Assembly (NCBI GenBank): GCA_963805915.1
Contig: CAWDWD010000018.1
Location: forward strand, 186,001 to 250,000
Source: JAEULH01 sp963805915
GTDB taxonomy: Bacteria > Pseudomonadota > Alphaproteobacteria > Rhodospirillales > Defluviicoccaceae
Reading direction: 5' to 3'
Length of the DNA: 64,000 nucleotides
Shown here: one piece after another, positions 7,820 through 19,458 of the stretch
Position numbering within the stretch: position 1 is the first letter of the stretch
Layout: each line of letters opens with the position of its first letter
Program-made: the position numbers and the translations under genes
Notes under the pieces: model-generated
Told to the model about the DNA's origin: nothing
Databases searched by the model: none
Seen by the model: the letters and a program-made list of their open reading frames with translations, nothing else

Positions 7820-9076
7820 ATGAATCTCAAGGAACTCAAGTCCAAGCCGCCCGCCGAACTCTTGAGCTACGCCGAAGACCTGAAAGTCGAGAACGCCAGT
7901 TCCTTGCGCAAGCAGGAAATGATGTTCGCAATTCTTAAGCAGATGGCGGAGAACGATACCGCCATCTTCGGCGATGGCGTTCTCGAGATCCTGCAGGATG
8001 GTTTCGGTTTTCTCCGTTCGCCGGAATCGAACTACCTTCCGGGACCAGACGACATCTACGTCTCCCCCAGTCAGGTACGCCGCTTCGGCCTGCGCAACGG
8101 CGATACCGTCGAGGGCGAAATCCGCGCGCCGAAGGATGGCGAGCGGTATTTCGCGCTGCTGCGGGTGACCAAGATCAACTTCGGCGAGCCGGGCGAGGTT
8201 CGTCACCGGATCAATTTCGACAATCTGACGCCGCTGTATCCGCAAGAACGGCTGGTCATGGAGATCGAAAGCCCGGACAAGAAGGACCTCACTTGCCGGG
8301 TGATCGACCTGATCGCGCCGATCGGCAAGGGCCAGCGCGCGCTGATCGTAGCCCCTCCGCGCACCGGCAAGACGGTGATGCTGCAGAACATCGCCCACGC
8401 CGTCGCCGCCAATCACCCGGAATGCTACCTGATCGTGCTGCTGATCGACGAACGGCCGGAAGAGGTCACCGACATGGCGCGCTCGGTCAAGGGCGAGGTC
8501 ATCAGCTCGACCTTCGACGAGCCGGCCTCGCGCCACGTTCAGGTCGCCGAGATGGTGATCGAAAAGGCCAAGCGCCTCGTCGAGCATAAGCGCGACGTGG
8601 TGATCTTGCTTAACTCCGTTACCCGTCTGGCGCGGGCCTACAACACCGTCGTGCCATCGTCGGGCAAGGTTCTGACCGGCGGCGTCGACGCCAATGCCCT
8701 GCAGCGGCCGAAGCGTTTTTTCGGCGCGGCGCGCTGCATCGAGGAGGGCGGTTCGCTGACGATCATTTCGACCGCGCTGATCGATACCGGCTCGCGGATG
8801 GACGAGGTCATCTTCGAGGAGTTCAAGGGCACCGGCAATTCGGAGATCATTCTCGACCGCAAGCTCTCCGACAAGCGTACCTGGCCGAGCATCGACATCA
8901 CCAAGTCAGGCACCCGCAAGGAAGAGCTGCTGGTCGACAAGTCGACCCTGTCGAAGATGTGGGTCCTGCGCCGGGTGCTGATGCCGATGGGCGTCACCGA
9001 CGCGATGGAGTTCCTGGTCGACAAGCTTCGCCATTCGAAGACCAACAGCGAATTCTTTGAGGCGATGAACAGCTAA
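7820..9076 (+). CDS. rho: Transcription termination factor Rho
   Basis: Rho is the hexameric RNA-dependent ATPase that ends transcription at factor-dependent sites. The 418-residue protein has the N-terminal Rho_N helix bundle (about residues 1-48), an RNA-binding cold-shock-like domain containing GDGVLEILQDGFGFLRS (about 53-110), and the RecA-like ATPase core with Walker A APPRTGKT near residue 178, Walker B VVILLNSVTRLARAYN, and the Q-loop and R-loop region VLTGGVDANALQRPKRFFGA. Length and motifs are canonical. A 243-bp leader separates it from hemJ; it contains a short 6-bp hairpin at 7576-7590 and no gene. Confidence 0.97.
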   Translation: MNLKELKSKPPAELLSYAEDLKVENASSLRKQEMMFAILKQMAENDTAIFGDGVLEILQDGFGFLRSPESNYLPGPDDIYVSPSQVRRFGLRNGDTVEGEIRAPKDGERYFALLRVTKINFGEPGEVRHRINFDNLTPLYPQERLVMEIESPDKKDLTCRVIDLIAPIGKGQRALIVAPPRTGKTVMLQNIAHAVAANHPECYLIVLLIDERPEEVTDMARSVKGEVISSTFDEPASRHVQVAEMVIEKAKRLVEHKRDVVILLNSVTRLARAYNTVVPSSGKVLTGGVDANALQRPKRFFGAARCIEEGGSLTIISTALIDTGSRMDEVIFEEFKGTGNSEIILDRKLSDKRTWPSIDITKSGTRKEELLVDKSTLSKMWVLRRVLMPMGVTDAMEFLVDKLRHSKTNSEFFEAMNS

Positions 9077-9342
9077 TATAAGCGCAGGTCAAGCCGCTCC
9101 TCCAGCAGCGGGAGGCGTCGCCGAGCCTCGAATTTCTGGACGTAGAGCACGGCCGGCAGCGGCGAAGCGCGCCATGATCGGCCACCTGAACGCGATTATC
9201 GAGGTCGGGTTCCGCGTCATCCTACTGAGAGGATGTGGCGCCGCCCGTGATTTTCTGGCTGCAACTCCGTAGTGCCATCTCCACGTCAACACAGCGGTCG
9301 GCCGCCGAAACGGAGACGCTCGATCGCCGGGGAGATGGATCG

Positions 9343-10387
9343 ATGACGAGAAAAATCCTCGGCCGCTACGGCAACGACCGCGGCCACTGGGTGGGCGACG
9401 GGTTTCCTGTCCGCACGCTCTTTTCGTACAACAGCCTGGGCGGCTACATCAGCCCGTTCCTGCTGCTCGACTATGCCGGGCCGCATTATTTCGAGCCGAC
9501 CACAGACCGACGCGGCGTTGGCCAGCATCCGCATCGTGGCTTCGAGACCGTGACCATCGTCTATGATGGCGAGGTCGAGCATCAGGATTCCGCCGGTAAT
9601 GGCGGGATCATCGGTCCGGGCGATGTCCAGTGGATGACGGCTGCAGGCGGTATGCTCCACGAGGAATATCATTCGCCGGCCTTCGCCAAGACGGGCGGGC
9701 CGTTCCGCATGGTGCAGCTCTGGGTCAACCTGCCCGCCAAGGACAAGATGGCGCCCGGCGGCTATCAGGCCATCCTCGATGCCGACATCCCGGTGGTCGA
9801 ACTGTCCGATGGCGCGGGCGAGGCCAGGATCATCGCCGGACGAGTTGCTCGGTGCAAAGGGTCCGGCGAGGACATTCACGCCAATCAATGTCTGGGACGT
9901 GCGCCTTAATCGCGATGCGGATATCACGCTCGACCTGCCTGAAGGCCACACCGCAATCGTGGTCGCGCTAACCGGCCATGTGACGGTCAACGGTGTGCAG
10001 GGCGCCGGTGAGGCGGAGATGGTGCTGCTCGATCGCGAAGGCGGCGATATCGCGATTTATGCCGATGGCGACGCAAAGCTGCTGGTCTTGAGTGGCGAGC
10101 CGATCGACGAACCGATTGTCGGCCATGGCCCGTTCGTGATGAACAGCGAGGCGGAAATCCGTCAGGCGGTGGACGACTTCAACAGTGGCCGTTTTGCGAA
10201 ATTTGCTTGCCTGACGACCAGGACCCGGCCTCTCGATGGTTGGTATGTCATCCTCGGGCTCGTCCCGAGGATCCCGCGTCGGAAAGACGTGTGGCCAGCG
10301 TGTTCGGCCGTCTCAGGGCAGCAGGACGGTGGAGCCGGTCGTTTTCCGGGCCTCGAGATCGCGGTGGGCCTGGGCCGCTTCGGCTAG
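9343..10387 (+). pseudogene. Pirin family protein, interrupted by a +1 frameshift
   Basis: Pirins are bicupin proteins; bacterial members include quercetinases and redox regulators. Translation from ATG 9343 (ribosome-binding GGGGAGA just upstream) gives the N-terminal cupin, with metal-binding GQHPHRGFETVTIVYDGEVEHQDS and HEEYHS motifs (by position about residues 55-78 and 108-113). Near 9840 the frame changes: residues ending IIAG should continue with ELLGAKGPARTFTPINVWDV, which lies in the next frame. Dropping one base restores a single frame (span 1045 nt, 3n+1). The natural end of pirins, around FNSGRF, has no stop here, so the frame runs on through a hairpin and into the antisense of the neighbouring oxidoreductase. 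Either decay or an inserted base in the assembly. Confidence 0.8.
10250..10272. repeat. REP-like perfect hairpin
   Basis: ATCCTCGGG and its exact reverse complement are separated by a 5-nt loop. Short inverted repeats of this type (encoding the peptide VILGLVPRI when read through) are dispersed in many alphaproteobacterial genomes. It lies between the convergent pirin and quinone oxidoreductase genes, where it could act as a bidirectional terminator. No poly-T run follows. Only one copy is seen in this window. Confidence 0.55.
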
Positions 10388-11290
10388 CGGATACGTTCGC
10401 CCGATGTTGATTTTGATTGCGCCGTTCAGCACCACCTCGAACAGCTCGGCGGCGGTCTTGCGCAGGTCCTCACGCTCGGCGGTATAGGTCATCAGGCTCG
10501 GCCGGGTCAGAAACAGAGATCCCTTGGCCGCCAGGATGGCCGGCGAGAATGCCGGCACCGGGCCCGACGCGTTGCCGAACGACACCATCATCCCCATCGG
10601 CCGCAGGCAATCAAGCGAGCCCTCGAAGGTTGATTTCCCAACGGAGTCATAAACCACCGCAACCCCGCGCCCGCCGGTAATATCCTTGACCGCGGCCACG
10701 AAATCATCGCGGGTATAGACGATCGGATGCTCGCAGCCGTTGGCCCGCGCGAGCTCCGCCTTGTCGTCGTTGCCGACCGTGCCGATGACGGTGGCGCCCA
10801 GATGCTTGGCCCATTGGCAGGCGATCAAGCCGACACCTCCGGCCGCCGCATGGATTAATACCGTATCGCCCGGTTTGACCCGGTAGGTTCGCCGCAAGAG
10901 ATATTGCGCGGTCATGCCTTGCAGCATCATCGCTGCCGCTTGCCGGTCGGTAATTTCGTCGGGCAACGTGACGACGCGATCTGCCGGCATCAGCCGAACC
11001 TCGGCGTAGGCCCCGATCGGGCCGCCGGCGTAAGCCACCCGATCGCCCGCCTTGAGGCCCGTTACCCCATCGCCCACCGCCTCGACCACCGCCGCCGCCT
11101 CCAGGCCGATAACGCTGGGCAGTGACGTGAGCGGATACAACCCGGTACGGTAATAGACATCAATGAAGTTGAGGCCGACGGCGGCCTGCTTCAGTCGGAC
11201 CTGCCCCGGCCCGGGCGCGCCGACCTCGACGTCGTCCCAGCTAAGGACCTCGGGGCCGCCGGTCCGATGCATGCGAATCGCTTTTGGCAT
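10313..11290 (-). CDS. qor: NADPH:quinone oxidoreductase (zinc-free MDR family)
   Basis: A 325-residue medium-chain dehydrogenase/reductase that would reduce quinones with NADPH. The N-terminal GroES-like domain contains VGLNFIDVYYRTGLYP, a quinone oxidoreductase hallmark; the NADPH-binding domain has HAAAGGVGLIACQWAKHLGA near residue 147. No zinc-binding cysteine cluster is seen, in line with the Qor branch. It converges with the pirin gene, whose read-through frame overlaps its 3' end, and stands 40 bp downstream of ogt on the same strand. Confidence 0.9.
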   Translation of the reverse strand: MPKAIRMHRTGGPEVLSWDDVEVGAPGPGQVRLKQAAVGLNFIDVYYRTGLYPLTSLPSVIGLEAAAVVEAVGDGVTGLKAGDRVAYAGGPIGAYAEVRLMPADRVVTLPDEITDRQAAAMMLQGMTAQYLLRRTYRVKPGDTVLIHAAAGGVGLIACQWAKHLGATVIGTVGNDDKAELARANGCEHPIVYTRDDFVAAVKDITGGRGVAVVYDSVGKSTFEGSLDCLRPMGMMVSFGNASGPVPAFSPAILAAKGSLFLTRPSLMTYTAEREDLRKTAAELFEVVLNGAIKINIGRTYPLAEAAQAHRDLEARKTTGSTVLLP

Positions 11291-11330
11291 GGCCGTTTCC
11301 TCTCTTGATCCGGCGGTCTCTCGGACCGCT

Positions 11331-11801
11331 TCAAATGAGCCTTTTCGCCGGACTTATAAAGCCCTCCAGCGCGAGCAGAGCGGCTTTCGTCGCAACGCCC
11401 TCGCCGCCCGAGTAACCCGCAAGCGCGCCGTTTGCTCCGACCACGCGATGGCAGGGGATGATGATCGCAACGGGATTGCTCGCGCAAGCCCTGGCGACGG
11501 CGCGCGGCGCCGTACTCAGCTCGGCCGCGAGCGCGCCGTACGTCGTCGTCGTTCCATACGGAATCGCGCGCAGGTGCTCCCAGACCCGACGCTGGAAATC
11601 GCTTCCGGCCGGGCGGACGGCAAGACCGTCCAGCGCCGTGCGCTCGCCGTCGAAGTAGCGCCGCAAGGCGGCCACGGCGGCCTCGACACCGGGACCCGGC
11701 TCGGGGGGATCGACCCAGCCCCACTCCAAGGCAACGACGAAGCCGTCCTCGGTAAAGACGGTCAAGTTTCCGAACGAGGAGGCAAGCGAGGCGTAGGCCA
11801 C
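11331..11801 (-). CDS. ogt: Methylated-DNA--[protein]-cysteine S-methyltransferase
   Basis: Ogt/Ada-C type suicide enzyme that removes alkyl groups from O6-alkylguanine in DNA. The active-site motif IIPCHRVVGANGALAGYSGG is present near residue 113, preceded by the DNA-binding helix region PYGTTTTYGALAAEL. The product is 156 residues, the usual short form with no Ada regulatory domain. It follows the thioredoxin-domain gene by 12 bp and precedes qor, all leftward, so the three may be cotranscribed. Confidence 0.93.
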   Translation of the reverse strand: MAYASLASSFGNLTVFTEDGFVVALEWGWVDPPEPGPGVEAAVAALRRYFDGERTALDGLAVRPAGSDFQRRVWEHLRAIPYGTTTTYGALAAELSTAPRAVARACASNPVAIIIPCHRVVGANGALAGYSGGEGVATKAALLALEGFISPAKRLI

Positions 11802-11813
11802 GGGCGCGAACCC

Positions 11814-13871
<2,058 letters not shown>

Positions 13872-14031
13872 GAGTTGGATGATCCGAGGTTACGATCAGG
13901 GCGACGCTAGCCCGTTGCACCGGGGCACGCACTACCCTACGTTGGTTTCGCTGGTCCGAGGTACAAGTCGGCAATGATCACGCGGACCGGCGGTCGAGCT
14001 ATACAAAAAACTATGGGACGGGTCCGGACAC

Positions 14032-14292
14032 ATGAAGATTCACATTGACGTCGATTGCACGCCGGAAGAGGCGCGAACCATGTTTGGCCTTCCCGATGTC
14101 AAGCCGATGCAGTCGGCGATGATGAAGCTGATCGAGGAGCGGATGAAAAAGACTCTCTCGGCGATGGAACCGGAAGCGCTGTTCAGCATGTGGCTGCCGG
14201 CGGGGGTCCAGGGCCTGGAGCAGTGGCAGAAGTTCCTCTGGTCGCGGCTGACCGGCGGCTCGGACAGCGGCAGCGGCGAGGAAAGCAAGTAA
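14032..14292 (+). CDS. DUF6489 family protein
   Basis: A small 86-residue protein beginning MKIHIDVDCTPEEARTMFGL, a signature of an alphaproteobacterial family of unknown function. It has a central amphipathic stretch rich in Met, Lys and Glu (MQSAMMKLIEERMKKTL) and a C-terminal segment with WLPAGVQGLEQWQKFLW. No signal peptide or membrane segment is seen. The stop is within 3 bp of the likely TTG start of the following [2Fe-2S] protein gene, so the two are probably cotranscribed. Confidence 0.8.
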   Translation: MKIHIDVDCTPEEARTMFGLPDVKPMQSAMMKLIEERMKKTLSAMEPEALFSMWLPAGVQGLEQWQKFLWSRLTGGSDSGSGEESK

Positions 14293-14294
14293 TT

Positions 14295-14651
14295 TTGGCT
14301 GGCACGGGCGAAGGCACCGATACGCCGGGTCGGCGGCCGTACTATCGCTGCCATGTGTTTTGTTGCATTAACGAACGGCCCGCCGCCCATCCGCGCGGCT
14401 CGTGCTCGCGCCGCGGTTCGGTGCGGCTGCGCAACTACATGAAGGCCCGGGCCAAGGAGCTCGGCCTCGGCGACGTCCGGATCAATGCCTCGGGCTGCCT
14501 TGACCGCTGCGAGTTGGGCCCGACGATGGTCATCTATCCCGAGGGCGTCTGGTATCACTACGAGACCCTCGCCGACGTCGACGAGATCCTCGAACGTCAC
14601 GTCATCGGCGGCACGCCGGTCGAGCAACTCATGCTCCGCGCCGACGCCTAA
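14295..14651 (+). CDS. (2Fe-2S) ferredoxin domain-containing protein, thioredoxin-like fold
   Basis: A thioredoxin-like [2Fe-2S] ferredoxin. The cysteine pattern is as expected: RCHVFCCINER near the N-terminus, GSCSRRGSVRLRNYMK, and NASGCLDRCELGPTMVIYPE, giving cysteines that could ligate one cluster. The frame is open far upstream inside the DUF6489 gene, but homologues begin just before the PYYRCHVF segment. The best start is TTG 14295, with GAGGA 12 bp upstream. That gives 118 residues, the family size. It precedes mnmE by 26 bp. Confidence 0.83.
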   Translation: MAGTGEGTDTPGRRPYYRCHVFCCINERPAAHPRGSCSRRGSVRLRNYMKARAKELGLGDVRINASGCLDRCELGPTMVIYPEGVWYHYETLADVDEILERHVIGGTPVEQLMLRADA

Positions 14652-14677
14652 GCGTCCGGATTCCGCTCCCGTCCTGT

Positions 14678-16012
14678 ATGTTCCAGACCGCTGACACGAT
14701 CTTCGCCCTGGCCACCGGACAGAGCCGCGGCGGCATTGCAGTCGTCCGCGTCTCGGGACCTGACGCCGGTAGCGCCTTACGCCTTCTCGTCGGCCGGGTG
14801 CCGCGGCCGCGAGCGCTCAGCCGAGCGCGCGTTTTCAACCGCGACGGCGAGCTGCTCGACGATGGTATGGTGGTATGGTTTCCGGCGCCGGCGAGCTTCA
14901 CCGGCGAGGACGTCGCGGAACTGCACCTTCACGGCGGCCGCGCGGTCATCGCTGGGGTGCTGGCGGCGCTCGGCCGCTGCCCCGGGTTGCGGCCGGCCGA
15001 GGCGGGAGAGTTCAGCCGTCGAGCCTTTGCCAATGAAAAGCTCGATTTGACCGCGGCCGAAGGCCTTGCCGACCTGATCGAGGCCGAAACCGAGGCGCAA
15101 CGGCGCCAAGCCCTGCGTCAGATGCGGGGCGCGCTCGGCGATCTCTACGAAGGCTGGCGACAGCGGTTGCTTGGCGCGGTGGCCCATGTCGAGGCCGCGA
15201 TCGATTTCTCCGACGAGGACATTCCTGACAACCTTGAAACAGGCGTGCGCCGGACCGCGGCCGAGTTGGCCGAAGCGATCGGGGGGCATCTGGCCGACGC
15301 AAGGCGCGGCGAGCGGCTGCGCGACGGTATAGAGGTCGCCATCGTCGGCCCGCCCAACGCCGGCAAGTCGAGTCTGCTGAACGTGCTCGCGGGAAGAGAG
15401 GCCGCTATCGTCTCGCGCCACCCGGGTACCACCCGCGATATCATCGAGATTGGCCTTGACCTCGGTGGCTTTCCGGTGGTGCTCGCCGATACCGCAGGCC
15501 TTCGCGAAGCGGATGGGGATGTCGAGCGCGAGGGCGTCGAACGAGCGCGGCGCCGTGCGGCGACCGCCGATCTGAAGGTCGTGGTGCTCGACGGGGCGCA
15601 CTGGCCGGCGGTCGATGCCGCCGCCGTGGGCATTGTCGATGCGGCGAGCATCCTGGTGGTGAACAAGGCGGACTTGCTGGTGAGTCCGTCAGCGCCAATT
15701 GTCAGCGGGCATCCGGCGCTGGCGGTTTCGGCCTTGACGGGCGCGGGGCTTGATGAATTGGTCTCGGCCTTGACCGTGCGGGTAGCGGCCCGCTTCGACG
15801 TATCGGCCGCGCCGAGCTTGACCCGCGAGCGCCACCGCACGGCGCTGGAGTCGTGCCGGGCGGCGCTGGCGAGGGCCGAGGCGGCGAAGAACGTGGAACT
15901 GCTGGCCGAGGATCTGCGATTGGCCGCCCGTGAGCTCGGCCGGATCACGGGCCGCGTCGATGTCGAGCAGGTCCTCGACGTCATCTTTCGGGACTTCTGC
16001 ATCGGCAAGTAG
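14678..16012 (+). CDS. mnmE: tRNA modification GTPase MnmE
   Basis: With MnmG, this GTPase installs the cmnm5 group on wobble uridine 34 of several tRNAs. The 444-residue protein starts MFQTADTIFALATGQSRGGI, the standard tetrahydrofolate-binding N-terminal domain. The inserted Ras-like G domain has Walker A GPPNAGKSSLLN near residue 224, the switch region GTTRDIIE, DTAG, and NKAD. It ends FCIGK, the invariant C-terminal cysteine motif. A perfect parS site starts 5 bp after the stop codon and mnmG follows. Confidence 0.97.
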   Translation: MFQTADTIFALATGQSRGGIAVVRVSGPDAGSALRLLVGRVPRPRALSRARVFNRDGELLDDGMVVWFPAPASFTGEDVAELHLHGGRAVIAGVLAALGRCPGLRPAEAGEFSRRAFANEKLDLTAAEGLADLIEAETEAQRRQALRQMRGALGDLYEGWRQRLLGAVAHVEAAIDFSDEDIPDNLETGVRRTAAELAEAIGGHLADARRGERLRDGIEVAIVGPPNAGKSSLLNVLAGREAAIVSRHPGTTRDIIEIGLDLGGFPVVLADTAGLREADGDVEREGVERARRRAATADLKVVVLDGAHWPAVDAAAVGIVDAASILVVNKADLLVSPSAPIVSGHPALAVSALTGAGLDELVSALTVRVAARFDVSAAPSLTRERHRTALESCRAALARAEAAKNVELLAEDLRLAARELGRITGRVDVEQVLDVIFRDFCIGK

Positions 16013-16016
16013 AAAA

Positions 16017-16032
16017 TGTTTCACGTGAAACA
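16017..16032. promoter_or_regulatory. parS centromere site 1 (perfect 16-mer)
   Basis: TGTTTCACGTGAAACA exactly matches the conserved bacterial parS palindrome bound by ParB. It lies in the short mnmE-mnmG intergenic region. ParB encoded 3.4 kb downstream should load here and spread, serving origin segregation with ParA. Confidence 0.95.
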
Positions 16033-16101
16033 TTGTTGGCGGCGGCGATGCGGCGGGAACTCCGTTTTGACAGGCTCCGGCCCGGCCGATACAGTCCCGC
16101 C

Positions 16102-18009
16102 ATGACCACCTTCGACGTGATCGTCATCGGCGCCGGCCATGCCGGCTGCGAGGCCGCCGCCGCCGCCGCCCGGCTGGGCGCGCGCACGCTCCTACTTACC
16201 CACCGGCTTGAGACCATCGGCGAGATGTCGTGCAATCCGGCCATCGGCGGCCTCGCCAAGGGCCAGCTGGTCCGCGAGATCGACGCCCTCGACGGCCTGA
16301 TGGCCAGAGCCATCGACCGCGCCGGGATCCAGTTCCGGGTGCTCAACGCGAGCAAGGGTCCCGCCGTTCGCGGCCCCCGGGCGCAGGCCGACCGGGCGCT
16401 GTACCGCCAGGCGATGCAGGATCTGCTCGCCGGTCAGAAAGGTCTGACGATCCGCGCCGGGGCGGCCGAGGATCTGGCTTTCGACGCTCACGGCGCGATT
16501 GCGGGCGTCGTCACCGGCAACGGCGAAACGATCGCGGCGCCAGCGGTCATCGTCACCACCGGCACGTTTCTGCGCGGCGTCATCCACATTGGCACGCGCC
16601 AGCTGGCAGCCGGCCGCCATGGCGAACGGCCGTCGCTCGGCCTCAGCAAGACCTTCACGCGGCTTGGCCTGCGCCTGGGCCGGCTTAAGACCGGCACGCC
16701 ACCGCGCCTCGACGGCCGGACGATCCGCTGGGACGCGCTGCAACCACAGCCGGGCGACGAGCCGCCGAAAGCGTTTTCGTACCTCACCGGGCGGATCGAT
16801 ACGCCGCAGATCCTTTGCCATGTGACGGCGACCACCGAAGCCTCGCACGCCCTGATTCGCGCTAATCTCGACCGGGCGCCGCTCTATTCGGGCCAGATCG
16901 AGAGCATCGGCCCACGCTACTGCCCGTCCATCGAGGACAAGGTCGTGCGCTTCGCCGAGCGCGGCCGCCACCAGATCTTCCTCGAACCCGAGGGCCTCGA
17001 CGACCACACCGTCTACCCCAACGGGATATCCACGTCTCTGCCCGAGTCGGTGCAGACGGCGCTGCTCGCAACCATTCCCGGCCTCGAGGGCGCGACCATG
17101 CTCCGGCCCGGCTACGCCATCGAGTACGATTTCGTCGATCCGCGCGAGCTGACCCAGTGCCTGGAGGTGGCTTGCGCGCCGGGGCTGTTTCTCGCCGGCC
17201 AAATCAACGGCACCACCGGCTATGAGGAAGCCGCCGGCCAGGGCCTGATCGCCGGCGCCAATGCGGCGCTCAAGGCTTCGGGTGGCGGGCAGTTCGTGCT
17301 CGACCGGACCGAGGCCTACATCGGCGTGATGGTCGACGATCTGGTGACGCTCGGCACGAGCGAGCCGTACCGGATGTTCACCTCGCGCGCGGAATACCGT
17401 TTGGCCTTGCGCGCCGACAATGCTGACCGTCGGTTGACCGGCAAGGGCGTCGTGGCGGGGCTGGTCGGTGTAGAGCGCGAACGGGCGTTCGCCGAGAAGA
17501 CCGATGCACTGGGATGCGCGCGCAGCCGACTGGAGCGACTTTCGGCAACACCAACAGCGCTTCGCGCCGCGGGCCTCCCGGTTAGCGACGACGGGCAAAG
17601 GCGCACGGCGGGCGATCTGCTCGCCTATCCCGACGTCTCGGTCGCACGCCTCGCCGCGCATTGGCCGGAGCTCGGCGACATTACCCCCATTATCGCCGAA
17701 CAGCTGGAAATCGATGCGCGCTATCGTCACTACCTCCAGCGCCAGGCGGCGGACGTGCGCACGTTCCAGCGCGATCAGGCGATGGAACTACCGGCGGATC
17801 TGGATTTCGCCGCGATCGCCGGCCTGTCCAACGAGGTCGTGGCCAAGCTGGCGGCGGCGCGACCGGCGAGCCTGGCGGCGGCGGCGCGCATCAGCGGCGT
17901 CACCCCGGCGGCGCTGACGGTGTTACTCGGCCACGTCCGCCGGGCCCAGGACCGCAACGAGGGCGTCCGCGCGCTTTCGCCGCACCGCCTGAGCGATTGT
18001 TTCACGTGA
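16102..18009 (+). CDS. mnmG: tRNA uridine-5-carboxymethylaminomethyl modification enzyme MnmG
   Basis: FAD-dependent partner of MnmE in wobble-uridine modification. From ATG 16102 the product is 635 residues and opens with the FAD-binding TTFDVIVIGAGHAGCEAA. Other hallmarks are MSCNPAIGGLAKGQLVREID (about residue 41) and GQINGTTGYEEAAGQGLIAG (about residue 370). The frame is open from 16033, but the extra residues are not family-like. The stop codon TGA at 18007-18009 is inside a parS site shared with the start of rsmG. Confidence 0.97.
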   Translation: MTTFDVIVIGAGHAGCEAAAAAARLGARTLLLTHRLETIGEMSCNPAIGGLAKGQLVREIDALDGLMARAIDRAGIQFRVLNASKGPAVRGPRAQADRALYRQAMQDLLAGQKGLTIRAGAAEDLAFDAHGAIAGVVTGNGETIAAPAVIVTTGTFLRGVIHIGTRQLAAGRHGERPSLGLSKTFTRLGLRLGRLKTGTPPRLDGRTIRWDALQPQPGDEPPKAFSYLTGRIDTPQILCHVTATTEASHALIRANLDRAPLYSGQIESIGPRYCPSIEDKVVRFAERGRHQIFLEPEGLDDHTVYPNGISTSLPESVQTALLATIPGLEGATMLRPGYAIEYDFVDPRELTQCLEVACAPGLFLAGQINGTTGYEEAAGQGLIAGANAALKASGGGQFVLDRTEAYIGVMVDDLVTLGTSEPYRMFTSRAEYRLALRADNADRRLTGKGVVAGLVGVERERAFAEKTDALGCARSRLERLSATPTALRAAGLPVSDDGQRRTAGDLLAYPDVSVARLAAHWPELGDITPIIAEQLEIDARYRHYLQRQAADVRTFQRDQAMELPADLDFAAIAGLSNEVVAKLAAARPASLAAAARISGVTPAALTVLLGHVRRAQDRNEGVRALSPHRLSDCFT

Positions 18010-18013
18010 AACA
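17998..18013. promoter_or_regulatory. parS centromere site 2, in a 28-bp perfect palindrome
   Basis: A second perfect 16-bp parS. The symmetry extends to 28 bp (17992-18019) with no mismatch. The site contains both the mnmG stop (18007-18009) and the GTG start of rsmG (18006-18008), so ParB binding and the coding boundary are superimposed. It lies 2.0 kb from site 1 and 1.4 kb before parB. Confidence 0.95.
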
Positions 18014-18642
18014 ATCGCTAGGTCCTGACGGGTTCCGGCGGCTTACCGGTGTGACCGCCGAGACGATGGACCGGCTCAGCGTCTACCTCGCGCTCCTTGT
18101 AAAGTGGCAGCGTCGAATCAACCTGGTCGCCGCCTCGACACTGGCCGATCCCTGGCGCCGGCACATGCTCAACTCCGCCCAGCTTGTCCCCCTCCTGCCC
18201 GGGCAAGGCCCCGCCGGGCTGGCCCCGCGCATCGCCGACCTCGGCAGCGGCGCCGGCTTCCCCGGTCTGGTTCTGGCGATGATGGGCGCGGGGCGCGGTA
18301 ACGCTCGTTGAAAGCGATTCGCGCAAATGCGCCTTCCTTCGCGAGGCCATCCGCGCCACCGGAGCCCCTGCGTCGGTGGAGACGGCGCGGATTGAAGTCC
18401 TCGCGCGGCTCGCCGCCGACGTGGTGACCGCCAGGGCCTGCGCGCCGTTGCCTCGGCTTCTCGGCTACGCCGCCCGCCATCTGCGCGAGGACGGCGGCGT
18501 CTGTCTGCTGCTCAAGGGGCGATCGGCGGCGGCGGAATTGACGCAAGCGCGCGAAACATGGAAGATGAACGCGGTTCTCATCGAAAGCATCTCGAACCCT
18601 TTTGGGGTTGTGATCAAGCTCGACTTGATCCGCCCGCGATAA
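18006..18642 (+). pseudogene. rsmG: 16S rRNA m7G527 methyltransferase RsmG, interrupted by a +1 frameshift
   Basis: RsmG methylates G527 of 16S rRNA using SAM; loss gives low-level streptomycin resistance in several bacteria. Translation from GTG 18006 gives the N-terminal helical part and the SAM-binding IADLGSGAGFPGLVLAMMGAG, then stops at 18311. The expected continuation VTLVESDSRKCAFLREAIRA and the C-terminal half through 18642 are in the next frame. Removing one base in the GGCGCGGGGCGCGG stretch near 18290 restores a normal protein of about 211 residues (637 nt, 3n+1). The gene is non-essential in other species, so true inactivation is possible, but an inserted base in the assembly fits the wider pattern. 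Confidence 0.85.
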
Positions 18643-18660
18643 CTATGGACGTGAAAAGCC

Positions 18661-19454
<794 letters not shown>

Positions 19455-19458
<4 letters not shown>

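Noticed and set aside
14055..14294. Long upstream extension of the [2Fe-2S] protein frame inside the DUF6489 gene
   Set aside because: The extra residues have no resemblance to the family and are the +1-frame shadow of DUF6489; TTG 14295 has a ribosome-binding site.
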